NCBI GenBank assembly: GCA_016218085.1
Contig: JACREY010000007.1
Span: forward strand, 62,001-126,000
From: Ignavibacteriota bacterium
Lineage (GTDB): Bacteria; Bacteroidota; Ignavibacteria; Tepidaquicellales; Tepidaquicellaceae
Reading direction: 5' to 3'
DNA length: 64,000 nucleotides
Shown: positions 38,348-46,106 of the stretch, piece after piece
Layout of the letters: each line of letters opens with the position of its first letter
Position numbering within the stretch: position 1 is the first letter of the stretch
Program-made: the position numbers and the translations under genes
Notes under the pieces: model-generated
What the model saw: only the letters and a program-made list of their open reading frames with translations
Database searches by the model: none
What the model was told of the DNA's origin: nothing

Positions 38348-39133
38348 TTACTTCGGCTGTCTGTTAATAATATTTATCAACGGTTGGAATGCATCCGGTT
38401 TAATTGCTTCTTTCCCCACAAACGGATGGTCCATAACATAAATGAGGTATAATACCAGTACACTTACGAAGACAAGAAATGCAGTCATCACGTGTAAGTG
38501 CCATTTATTCCTTGTGCTGAAGAAAAATGTAAATGCAATGAGGACTACTGAGGAGAGTATCAATACAATCCAAAGTATATCCGGCATATTCTGCCTGCTG
38601 CTAAGGAGTCTGTGCCTGCGATATTCCCTCAGTTCCTGCATATTCCGAAGTGACTGAGACAGTACTTCATTATTTGTAACATCGCTCGATTTAATGGAAA
38701 GATAAATCCTGTTGAGCTTGATGAAACTTTTCTGTGCTTCCTCGTCCGATTTTCCATCGGCCATAGATTTCCATTCATCATCGATAACCTGTTTCACATA
38801 TTCTTTGATTGTCGTTTGAATTTCGTTCTTTATTGAATCCGGATATACTCTTGAGTCATAATAAAGGTTAAGGAGGTTATTTGCCTCCCCTTCAATTTTT
38901 GATGTTGTTGCATCCATATTATTCCAAATTGCAAAGACCACGAATGCCATCAGCACGGCATAAATTACGCAGACTGCATTATACAAAAATCCTCCCACTT
39001 CGTGATTTTCTATAAGGGAATCGTGCGAAATATTTTTTCTGATTAATTTTTCAGCAATAAAAAAAATAGTGATACTAACTGCAGAAAGGATTAAAATAGA
39101 TACTATAAACGGTAATTCAAGAAATATTCTCAT
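38348..39133 (-). CDS. DUF4239 (bestrophin-like domain) membrane protein
   Basis: 261 residues with four membrane segments (about 7-27, 50-72, 185-206 and 213-235) and a helical cytosolic or periplasmic middle part. The architecture and the motifs GFLYNAVCVIYAVLMAFVVF, EANNLLNLYYDSR and the closing MDHPFVG are those of the DUF4239 family, distantly compared with bestrophin channels. Function is unknown. It is a lone gene, convergent with the heme-barrel gene and divergent from the CoA-transferase operon. Confidence 0.88.
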   Translation of the reverse strand: MRIFLELPFIVSILILSAVSITIFFIAEKLIRKNISHDSLIENHEVGGFLYNAVCVIYAVLMAFVVFAIWNNMDATTSKIEGEANNLLNLYYDSRVYPDSIKNEIQTTIKEYVKQVIDDEWKSMADGKSDEEAQKSFIKLNRIYLSIKSSDVTNNEVLSQSLRNMQELREYRRHRLLSSRQNMPDILWIVLILSSVVLIAFTFFFSTRNKWHLHVMTAFLVFVSVLVLYLIYVMDHPFVGKEAIKPDAFQPLINIINRQPK

Positions 39134-39290
39134 GATACTGGTTTTAGTTAGTTTAAATATAGCAAATATTAATTTACAATTTTAGTCACAGAAAAATTTA
39201 TTTAGATTCCGGGATAAATTAGAGTAAATTTTTTGTTTCAAATTTGTAATTAATATATTATCTTACTGTTCCTAAAAACAATAAAAAACT

Positions 39291-39983
39291 ATGAATAAAG
39301 TCGTAAAAAGCGTCCGTGAGGCAATTGAGGGCATTAAGGACAATATGACAGTCATGTTCGGAGGATTCGGTCTTTGCGGAATTCCTGAAAATGTTATAAG
39401 AGAACTAGCCAAAACCAAAATAAAAGGTCTTGTATGCATTTCAAACAATTGCGGAGTAGATGATTTCGGTCTTGGTTTCCTATTAAATAACCATCAGATT
39501 AGGAAAATGGTATCATCTTATGTCGGCGAAAATGCGGAGTTTGAACGCCAGATGCTGAGCGGCGAGCTGGAGGTGGAGCTTATTCCGCAGGGCACTCTAG
39601 CAGAAAGAATAAGAGCAGGCGGCGCTGGAATACCTGCATTTTTTGTACCGGCAGGATACGGTACGGAAGTAGGAAACGGAAAGGAATCCCGTGAATTCAA
39701 CGGGAAGATGCATCTGCTCGAACAGGCGCTTACTGCAGATTTTGCAGTTGTAAAAGCCTGGAAGGGAGACACTGCAGGAAACCTAATTTACAAATACACA
39801 GCAAACAATTTCAATAATATGATGGCTATGGCGGGTAAAGTCACGATAGCAGAAGTAGAAGAGCTGGTGCCAGCCGGCGAGCTTGATCCGAATTTTATAC
39901 ATACACCCGGTGTTTTTGTTCAGAGAATATTCAAGGGTGTTGATTACGAAAAAAGAATTGAACAATTAACCTTAACAAAATAA
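39291..39983 (+). CDS. scoA: Succinyl-CoA:3-ketoacid CoA-transferase subunit A
   Basis: 230-residue alpha subunit of the enzyme that moves CoA from succinyl-CoA to acetoacetate or a related 3-ketoacid. It shows the CoA-binding glycine motif [11 protein letters not shown] near residue 25, and the family blocks [12 protein letters not shown] and [16 protein letters not shown], ending with the QRIFKG region. Length matches the separate alpha subunits of bacteria. The beta subunit starts 6 bases after its stop, and the lyase-like gene follows, so this is an operon for use of ketone bodies or of acetoacetate from leucine. Confidence 0.94.
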   Translation: MNKVVKSVREAIEGIKDNMTVMFGGFGLCGIPENVIRELAKTKIKGLVCISNNCGVDDFGLGFLLNNHQIRKMVSSYVGENAEFERQMLSGELEVELIPQGTLAERIRAGGAGIPAFFVPAGYGTEVGNGKESREFNGKMHLLEQALTADFAVVKAWKGDTAGNLIYKYTANNFNNMMAMAGKVTIAEVEELVPAGELDPNFIHTPGVFVQRIFKGVDYEKRIEQLTLTK

Positions 39984-39989
39984 TCAGTT

Positions 39990-40646
39990 ATGGCATTAGA
40001 CAAAAACCAGATAGCAAAAAGAATTGCAAGCGAGCTGAAAGACGGCGATTATGTAAACCTTGGAATAGGCATACCAACACTTGTGGCAAATTTTATTCCC
40101 GAAAATATTCACGTTACGCTTCAATCGGAAAACGGAATGTTAGGGATGGGTCCCTTTCCAACGATGGAAACCGTTGATGCCGACCTGATTAATGCGGGTA
40201 AGCAGACAATTACTTACCTTCCGGGTTCATCATTTTTCGATTCGGCAACGAGCTTTGCGATGATAAGGGGCGGACACATAGACATCACAATTCTCGGTGC
40301 TTTCGAAGTATCGGAAAAAGGCGATATAGCAAGCTGGAAAGTTCCTGGAAAACTTATTAAAGGTATGGGCGGAGCAATGGACCTTGTTGCTTCAGCAAAG
40401 AATATTATAGTAGCGATGCAGCATACCAACAAGGAAGGGCAGTCAAAACTGCTCAGGAAATGCACTCTCCCGCTTACAGGAGTAAACTGCGTGAAGAGAA
40501 TTGTGTCCGACCTTGCAGTACTGGATGTTACGGAGAAAGGATTTAAATTAAAAGAGCGCGCACCCGGCGTAACTCTGGAGCAGATAAAAACTGCTACTGA
40601 AGGAACGCTAATAATTGAGGGTGATATTCCGGAAATTAAATTTTAA
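39990..40646 (+). CDS. scoB: Succinyl-CoA:3-ketoacid CoA-transferase subunit B
   Basis: 218-residue beta subunit. It contains NLGIGIPTLVANFIPE and the catalytic glutamate E47 in QSENGMLGMG, which forms the covalent CoA thioester in this family, then GGHIDITILGAFEVS and PLTGVNCVKRIVSDLAVLD. It pairs with subunit A, from which it is separated by 6 bases; the next gene begins 9 bases later. Acetoacetate as acceptor is inferred from the family and from the lyase-like neighbour. Confidence 0.94.
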   Translation: MALDKNQIAKRIASELKDGDYVNLGIGIPTLVANFIPENIHVTLQSENGMLGMGPFPTMETVDADLINAGKQTITYLPGSSFFDSATSFAMIRGGHIDITILGAFEVSEKGDIASWKVPGKLIKGMGGAMDLVASAKNIIVAMQHTNKEGQSKLLRKCTLPLTGVNCVKRIVSDLAVLDVTEKGFKLKERAPGVTLEQIKTATEGTLIIEGDIPEIKF

Positions 40647-40655
40647 AATTATTAA

Positions 40656-41663
40656 ATGAATTATCCGAAAAAAGTAGTAATTGGAGATATAACAGTGCGG
40701 GACGGATTTCAGCACGAAGAAAAATATATACCGCTCGAGGCAAAGCTCTGGCTTGCGGAGCAGCTGATACTAGCAGGTTTCAAGCATATTGAAGTAACGA
40801 ATCTGGGCAATCCGACAGGTATGCCTCAGTTCAAAGATGCGGATGAATTGATGAAGAAAATCAGAAACAGCAAAAAGGTTGCAAACCTGCTGGGCAGCGT
40901 TTCTCTTACATGCGTGACCATAAGGGAAAAAGCTGTTGAAAGAGCCATTAAAAACAAGCTCGAAGGATTCGGTCCTGACAGGATTTTACTGATGGTTTCG
41001 ACAAGTGAATCGCACCACAGAAAAAATTCGGGTCTCTCGCTCGACGAATATTGGAAGATGTCGGAAAAATACATAAAGATGGCGCGTGAAGCAGGCATAA
41101 AAGTAAACGGCACTGTAAGTACAATCTGGGGTTGCCCAATCGAAGGGCCGACAGAAATGAAAAAGGCAATCGAGTTTGCCAAACGCTGGTTTGATATTGG
41201 TGCAAGCGATGTAGAGCATGCAGACCACGACGGCTCAGCATCTCCTGACAGGATTTACAGATATTTTTCGATGCTGATGGATGAATTCCAGAATCCGCAG
41301 AAACACATAGTTCATCTGCATACCACACGCGGATGGGGACTTGCAAATGTTCTTGCCGCATTGCAGGCAGGAATGACAAATTATGAAGCCACAATGGGAG
41401 GACTTGGCGGACAGCCTGCAAACTTTGTAAGCGGGGTGCCGGTAAGCGGTACGGGTGATTATTATTACGCAGATCCGCTGATAACAGGTCTTGTTTCCAC
41501 AGAAGATATGGCAGTGATGATGGATGAGATGGGAATAGAAACAAATCTCGATATCGACAAGATACTTCAGATAGGAAAAATGGTTGAAAGGATAGTCGGC
41601 AGACCGCTGCGTTCAGAAAGCATTAAGACAGGAAGAATCCCAAAAGCAATGACCGGCAGATAA
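40656..41663 (+). CDS. HMG-CoA lyase-like DRE-TIM metallolyase lacking the usual catalytic cysteine
   Basis: 335 residues, one TIM-barrel domain. It has the substrate and metal motif RDGFQ (R15, D16, Q19) and the metal histidines H220 and H222 in HLHTTRG, as in 3-hydroxy-3-methylglutaryl-CoA lyase. The glycine-rich loop that normally reads GLGGCPYAxGASGN here reads GLGGQPANFVSG, so glutamine 253 stands where the catalytic cysteine is expected; the loop is followed by about 20 extra residues before the conserved STEDM helix. It is co-transcribed with scoAB, which fits making acetoacetate from a hydroxyacyl-CoA. True HMG-CoA lyase activity is therefore uncertain; a related acyl-CoA lyase is possible. 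Confidence 0.85.
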   Translation: MNYPKKVVIGDITVRDGFQHEEKYIPLEAKLWLAEQLILAGFKHIEVTNLGNPTGMPQFKDADELMKKIRNSKKVANLLGSVSLTCVTIREKAVERAIKNKLEGFGPDRILLMVSTSESHHRKNSGLSLDEYWKMSEKYIKMAREAGIKVNGTVSTIWGCPIEGPTEMKKAIEFAKRWFDIGASDVEHADHDGSASPDRIYRYFSMLMDEFQNPQKHIVHLHTTRGWGLANVLAALQAGMTNYEATMGGLGGQPANFVSGVPVSGTGDYYYADPLITGLVSTEDMAVMMDEMGIETNLDIDKILQIGKMVERIVGRPLRSESIKTGRIPKAMTGR

Positions 41664-41690
41664 ATCTGATATCAAATAACAATTTATAAC

Positions 41691-41724
41691 AAAGAAGCAT
41701 CCTTTTACGGATGCTTCTTTGTTT
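41691..41724. terminator. Bidirectional terminator after the CoA-transferase/lyase operon
   Basis: A perfect 12-bp stem (AAAGAAGCATCC at 41691-41702, GGATGCTTCTTT at 41709-41720) with a 6-base loop; it also lies 9 bases from the stop of the convergent gene. Confidence 0.85.
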
Positions 41725-41732
41725 AAAAGCAA

Positions 41733-43256
41733 TTACTCTTTTTCTTCAAAAATATATTCGAAGACTTTGCTCATATCATTCCATTCGAGTTTATGAATAT
41801 CCCAGTGGCGGGCAGGAGCTTTTCTCTCAAGTTTTTGTGCAATAATCATTTTTTCTCCGTCGGTCCTTAAATTTATCATTCCGTATACTGTTACAATCCT
41901 CTCCTTTTTTTTGCCTTTTGGAACTTTACTTAAATCAAAGAATTCCTTACTTGAACGGGCAAGTTCAGTACTGAAGATCATTGGTCTTTCACCTCTGCTG
42001 AATTTCCCTATCGTACCAAGGCTGTCAGGCCGGGGATGGCAGTAAGATTCATCATCACCGCTTGATATTACAGTTGCAACCGGATTTACCGACCTTAAGA
42101 AATCAACCGAAAAATCGTGGCTGCCGTGATGGCACGCTTTTGCAACGTCTGATTGAAAGTATTGTCTAGCTTTGTTAATTACTTCTTTAATTTCATTTTT
42201 CAGTTCTTCAATTTTTGCTTCGTCTGTTTCTTCTTTCAAAAATCTGTTAATCTTCTTTACATCGGCTCCTGTATATTTTTCCAATAGATATTCTTCGGCT
42301 TTTTTATTCAAATCCCCACCAATGATAATTCTCGCTTTTCCGATTTTAAGCATTAATATAACCGAATGTCCGTTTTTAGTTGGGCCCACGCCGTCAAAAT
42401 ACCTGAGCACCTTTTCGCCATCAACAGTTTCTGTTATGGGTCCCAGAATATCAATTTCCAGATTTCCGTCCTTATAAAACTTATTATTTTCATCTCCGGA
42501 CAGAGCCTCGAATTTTACATTTTTTTGATTATTAAGCGCTGACAATAAAGTCTTTTCATAAAGTGATTCTTTTTCGACTTTTTTCAAATGTGCTTTTGCT
42601 TTTTTGTCCGTGTCAAATATTTCAGTTAAATATTTATTCTTGCCGGCTTTGACTTTCTTGCCCAGTTTTTCCTCCTCTTCCCTGTCTCCCATTTCGAATA
42701 TTCCGTTATGATAAACATAATCGAAACTTAATTTCTGCTTCAGGCCTTTTGGCTGTTCAAAGACTTTTAGAAATCCCTTGTAATGATCGCTGTCAGGATG
42801 AGATATAACTGCTTTTAGGGCTGGCGGCGGAATCTTTGATTTTGCAAGGTTGAATCTCCATTTGAGGAACCTGAACATATTATCTCCGACACCCGCATCG
42901 ATAATATAATGCTCGTCTTTCGGAGTGACAATATGGCATCCGTCACCCTGACCGACATCGACAAAATTGACTTCCAGAATTCTATCAGCCTGAATATCTG
43001 TCTCAGGCAAGATATATCCGTCTTCGTTTCTGCAACGCACCTTTATGTATGTTTTTTCATCCTCGGTTATTGTTTCAAAATTTTTATTCTTAATATAAAC
43101 TTTAATATAATCACCGAACAGCAGCTGCTTTACAAATGAAAACTTTTTCTCTCCTTTTTTTGATTTTTCCCCTTTTTTTTCTTTGTAATTGAAAAGCTTT
43201 ACAAAGGGATATGAGGCAAAACCATACCCCTGCTTTCTTACTTGTTCTAGGCTCAT
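41733..43256 (-). CDS. Solitary ComEC-type metallo-beta-lactamase-fold protein
   Basis: 507 residues, no signal peptide or membrane helices. An N-terminal part (about 1-90) with a Lys/Glu-rich insert looks like an SH3-type barrel (GDYIKVYIKNKNF, then VRCRNEDGYILP). The hydrolase domain has the entry motif NFVDVGQGDG, the metal motif SHPDSDHYKG, GGDLNKKAEEYLL and CHHGSHDFS, exactly the set found in the C-terminal nuclease-like domain of the DNA-uptake protein ComEC. The ComEC channel domain is absent, so uptake is unlikely; nuclease or other phosphodiesterase activity is inferred. A 558-base AT-rich gap separates it from the dsrC operon, which is divergent. Confidence 0.85.
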   Translation of the reverse strand: MSLEQVRKQGYGFASYPFVKLFNYKEKKGEKSKKGEKKFSFVKQLLFGDYIKVYIKNKNFETITEDEKTYIKVRCRNEDGYILPETDIQADRILEVNFVDVGQGDGCHIVTPKDEHYIIDAGVGDNMFRFLKWRFNLAKSKIPPPALKAVISHPDSDHYKGFLKVFEQPKGLKQKLSFDYVYHNGIFEMGDREEEEKLGKKVKAGKNKYLTEIFDTDKKAKAHLKKVEKESLYEKTLLSALNNQKNVKFEALSGDENNKFYKDGNLEIDILGPITETVDGEKVLRYFDGVGPTKNGHSVILMLKIGKARIIIGGDLNKKAEEYLLEKYTGADVKKINRFLKEETDEAKIEELKNEIKEVINKARQYFQSDVAKACHHGSHDFSVDFLRSVNPVATVISSGDDESYCHPRPDSLGTIGKFSRGERPMIFSTELARSSKEFFDLSKVPKGKKKERIVTVYGMINLRTDGEKMIIAQKLERKAPARHWDIHKLEWNDMSKVFEYIFEEKE

Positions 43257-43814
43257 AATTTTAATTTTTAAAATTTTTGAAAAATAATTAATATTTGTAA
43301 ATGTAAAACCGAAGCCTGATATAAATCTGAGTATAAAAAACTGTTTGGATGACAGATAAAAGTGGGTGAAATATAAGATAAGTTTATTATTTTGAGGATT
43401 CTCACCCGAACAGTCTTAGTTCTTTCCCCTGCTAAATTTTTTATATTTTAAAAAATTAATAATGTAATTTTTATTAAAAGGGAAATACATTTCGAAAAAT
43501 AAATACTTCTTCATTTGTAAAACATCTTTTTTTAAACTATAAAAATTATTATAAATTATCAATATATATTTAGCTTTACCTAATAATAAATATATACGGT
43601 AATCATTTATTTTCGGATAATTATAGTTTTGTAGTGAAATTTCGTACTATAAATAGTGTTCTTTGAATTGGTTTTGATCTGATAACCTATAGTAAATGTT
43701 TTATAATAATAATTTATAATTTTCATATCACGGTAATATTGTGCAGTTTTTTTTGAATTCTTTATTATTTTTTAAAATATTAACTTGTTAAAAATAAAAT
43801 CTAATATTCACAAT
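43257..43814. other. AT-rich intergenic region upstream of dsrC
   Basis: 558 bases without a coding frame I can support. It is the shared upstream region of two divergent units and should hold the dsrC promoter. The only distinct sites I see are the 12-bp palindrome at 43646-43657 and long A/T tracts. The longer open frame of dsrC extends back to a TTG at 43785. Confidence 0.6.
43646..43657. promoter_or_regulatory. 12-bp palindrome upstream of dsrC
   Basis: ACTATAAATAGT, two 5-bp half-sites around a central AA. The reverse complement occurs at 35235-35246 upstream of the cytochrome operon, the only other copy I noticed. It lies about 160 bases before dsrC. It could be an operator, but AT-rich palindromes also arise by chance. 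Confidence 0.25.
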
Positions 43815-44123
43815 ATGGAAGTTGATGGAAAAGAATTCAAAGTCGATGGAGACGGCTTTTTGCAAGATCCTTACATCTGGAATGAAGAAGTTGCAGCTTT
43901 ATTTGCCAAATTTGACGGGATAGGAGAGCTTACCGAAAAGCACTGGGCAATTGTAAAATTTATACGCAAGAACTGGGAAGATACGGGAATGGCACCGATG
44001 ATACGCTCTATTTGTCAAACAACCGGTGTTAAACTTAAAGATATATATCAGCTGTTTCCGCTTGGTCCGGCTCGTGGAGCTTGCCGAATAGCCGGTTTAC
44101 CAAAACCTGATGGCTGTGTTTAG
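43815..44123 (+). CDS. dsrC: DsrC/TusE-family sulfur carrier
   Basis: 102 residues from the ATG at 43815, chosen because the conserved domain starts there (VDGKEFKVDGDGFLQDP). It is a small cytosolic carrier whose flexible C-terminal arm holds two redox cysteines, C90 in RGACRIAGL and the penultimate C101 in PDGCV, spaced exactly CX10C. Both being present marks true DsrC, able to form the intramolecular disulfide or trisulfide that DsrMK-type complexes reduce, rather than single-cysteine relatives. It leads a four-gene row; the membrane cytochrome starts 15 bases after its stop. No dsrAB or tusBCD genes are in the window, so its sulfur source may be the cysteine desulfurase in the same row. 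Confidence 0.93.
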   Translation: MEVDGKEFKVDGDGFLQDPYIWNEEVAALFAKFDGIGELTEKHWAIVKFIRKNWEDTGMAPMIRSICQTTGVKLKDIYQLFPLGPARGACRIAGLPKPDGCV

Positions 44124-44138
44124 AAAATTTTTACTTTT

Positions 44139-44762
44139 ATGAAATTCTATCAATTGGTTTCATTTACTGCTTTTCTGATTTGTTTGATAAGCCTGTCTTA
44201 CCATTTTTTCAGATTAGTCAAATTGGGTTCGCCAAAAGATTATTCCAGCAAGATTGGTAACCTGTATTCAGCAATCCCCTATTCATTTATCGGGGCAATG
44301 AATCCGCTGAAGAAGGAATCTGCATATTTGCATTACCCAACATATGCAGCAGGAATACTATACCATTCCGGTACTTTTATATCCTTTATTTTATATTTTT
44401 TATTCCTTTTCAGTTTCAGTTTTTCTGATTTTTTACAATATATTCTGATTTGCGGATTGGCAGTATCCATTGCAAGCGGTATTGGCATTTTCATAAAACG
44501 GGTATCATTAAAAAAACTCAGATATCTTTCCTGTCCGGACGACTACATTTCAAATCTTCTGGTAACAGCATTTCAGATATTTACATTACTTGCAACAATA
44601 TCAGAATCTAATGCTACATATTATAATATTGGTGCAGCATTATTATTCCTGTATTTACCGCTTGGTAAGCTTAAACATTCTCTGTACTTCTTTGCTGCAC
44701 GTTTTCATCTTGGCTACTATTACGGATGGCGGGGAATTTGGCCAGTTAAAAATCATAAGTAG
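44139..44762 (+). CDS. NarI/DsrM-like membrane cytochrome b subunit
   Basis: 207 residues with five likely membrane helices. It matches the heme-b membrane subunits of the nitrate-reductase-gamma family that serve DsrK/HmcF/TmcB-type proteins: histidines in LHYPTYAAGILYHSGTF and KLKHSLYFFAARFHLGYYYG, the last block being the family's closing FxxRxxxGxxxGxRG pattern. It is shorter than DsrM (usually above 300 residues), closer to HmcE/TmcC size. It should exchange electrons with menaquinone. It lies 15 bases after dsrC and 5 bases before the iron-sulfur gene, which makes a two-subunit membrane complex very likely. Confidence 0.85.
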   Translation: MKFYQLVSFTAFLICLISLSYHFFRLVKLGSPKDYSSKIGNLYSAIPYSFIGAMNPLKKESAYLHYPTYAAGILYHSGTFISFILYFLFLFSFSFSDFLQYILICGLAVSIASGIGIFIKRVSLKKLRYLSCPDDYISNLLVTAFQIFTLLATISESNATYYNIGAALLFLYLPLGKLKHSLYFFAARFHLGYYYGWRGIWPVKNHK

Positions 44763-44767
44763 AAAGA

Positions 44768-46060
44768 ATGGATAATTTTAAAAATAAAAAGGATAAAGCA
44801 ATCCGGATTCTTTCCGAACCAAAAGACAGTAAGTTAATAACACACTTAAACAGTTGCGTACATTGCGGATTGTGTGCAGAAAGTTGCATGTACTATCTGG
44901 CAACGAACGATGAAAAATATATTCCCGCTAAGAAAGTAGACATTATTTCTTCAATTTACCAGCGGTATTGTACTTTTACTGGGAAATATTTTCCCGTACT
45001 TACTGGTTCAAAAGAGCTGGATGAAGAAACTAAAGATGAGATGATTGACCTTCTTTTCGGAGCCTGCACGTTATGCGGACGCTGTACAAAACATTGCTCA
45101 ATAGGGGTGGATATTTCATATGTTGTTAGAACGGGAAGACAAATGCTCTCGGAAATGGATATGGTACCGGCAACCCTACAATCAACCGTTAATGCAGCTG
45201 TTCAAACCGGGAATAATATGTCAATTCCTACTGAAGAATTTACTGATACATTAGCCTGGCTGGAAGACGAGCTTAAAAATGAAGTAAACGACCCGATGGC
45301 TGCTATACCTCTGAATGTAACAAACACAAATATTCTTTATACATTGAATCCCCGTGAACCGAAATTTTTCCCGTTATCAATTTCTGCAATGGCTAAAGTT
45401 TTTTATGCTGCAAAGGAAAGCTGGACATTATCCACAATAATGTATGATGTTACCAACTATGCATATTTTACATCAAACAACGAAGAAGCAATAATCATTG
45501 CTCAAAGATTATACGATGAAATGCTGAATTTAAATTCTAATCGCTGTATACTTGCTGAATGTGGTCACGGCTCGAGAGCGTTCCGTTGGGAAGCTCCAAA
45601 TTATCTCCGTAAGAAATTTCCATTCGAAGTAATTACGGCTGTCGAACTTCTTGCTGAATATATAAGCAGCGGAAGGATAAAGCTCGATAAAGAATTGAAT
45701 AAAGAAGTAATGACCCTTCACGACCCTTGCAATTTAGTGAGAGAAGGAGGAGTTATTGAACAGCAAAGATATATTATGAAGAATACGGTATGCAACTTCG
45801 TCGAAATGACACCTCACGGTACTGAAAATTTCTGCTGCGGGGGCGGAGGGGGCCAGCTGGCAATGAGCGAATACAATGAACGCAGAATGAAAATAGCAGA
45901 GATAAAAGCAGAACAGATTCGCAGAACAGGAGCAAAGGTCGTGGTTACTCCGTGCCACAATTGTGTTGACCAGTTAATGCAAATAGATAACAAGTTCAAG
46001 CTGGGTGTAAAGATAAAAACTCTGGCTGAGATAGTAGCCGATGCAATAATTCTTGAATAA
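44768..46060 (+). CDS. DsrK/HdrD-like iron-sulfur protein
   Basis: 430 residues, cytosolic face of the membrane complex. Two [4Fe-4S] motifs lie near the N-terminus (CVHCGLCAESC and CTLCGRCTKHC). The C-terminal half has a complete CCG-type site, C-X34-CCG-X37-CXXC, beginning at HDPCNLVR and ending at CHNC. This holds the special cluster that in heterodisulfide reductases and DsrK attacks disulfides. The first of the two CCG repeats found in HdrD is reduced to ECGHG. With DsrC encoded two genes upstream, the natural substrate would be the oxidised DsrC arm. It follows the cytochrome b gene by 5 bases. Confidence 0.9.
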   Translation: MDNFKNKKDKAIRILSEPKDSKLITHLNSCVHCGLCAESCMYYLATNDEKYIPAKKVDIISSIYQRYCTFTGKYFPVLTGSKELDEETKDEMIDLLFGACTLCGRCTKHCSIGVDISYVVRTGRQMLSEMDMVPATLQSTVNAAVQTGNNMSIPTEEFTDTLAWLEDELKNEVNDPMAAIPLNVTNTNILYTLNPREPKFFPLSISAMAKVFYAAKESWTLSTIMYDVTNYAYFTSNNEEAIIIAQRLYDEMLNLNSNRCILAECGHGSRAFRWEAPNYLRKKFPFEVITAVELLAEYISSGRIKLDKELNKEVMTLHDPCNLVREGGVIEQQRYIMKNTVCNFVEMTPHGTENFCCGGGGGQLAMSEYNERRMKIAEIKAEQIRRTGAKVVVTPCHNCVDQLMQIDNKFKLGVKIKTLAEIVADAIILE

Positions 46061-46106
46061 TAAACTTTTAAAATTTACAAATACTTAAACCAACTATTTT
46101 TCTTTT

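Noticed and set aside
40948-41544. Minus-strand frame of 198 codons inside the lyase-like gene
   Set aside because: The plus strand encodes a full DRE-TIM metallolyase; the antisense frame is Leu/Pro/Ser-rich and lacks any recognisable feature.
43785-43814. Longer dsrC start at a TTG codon
   Set aside because: The extra ten residues are not part of the DsrC domain, and the ATG at 43815 begins the conserved sequence.
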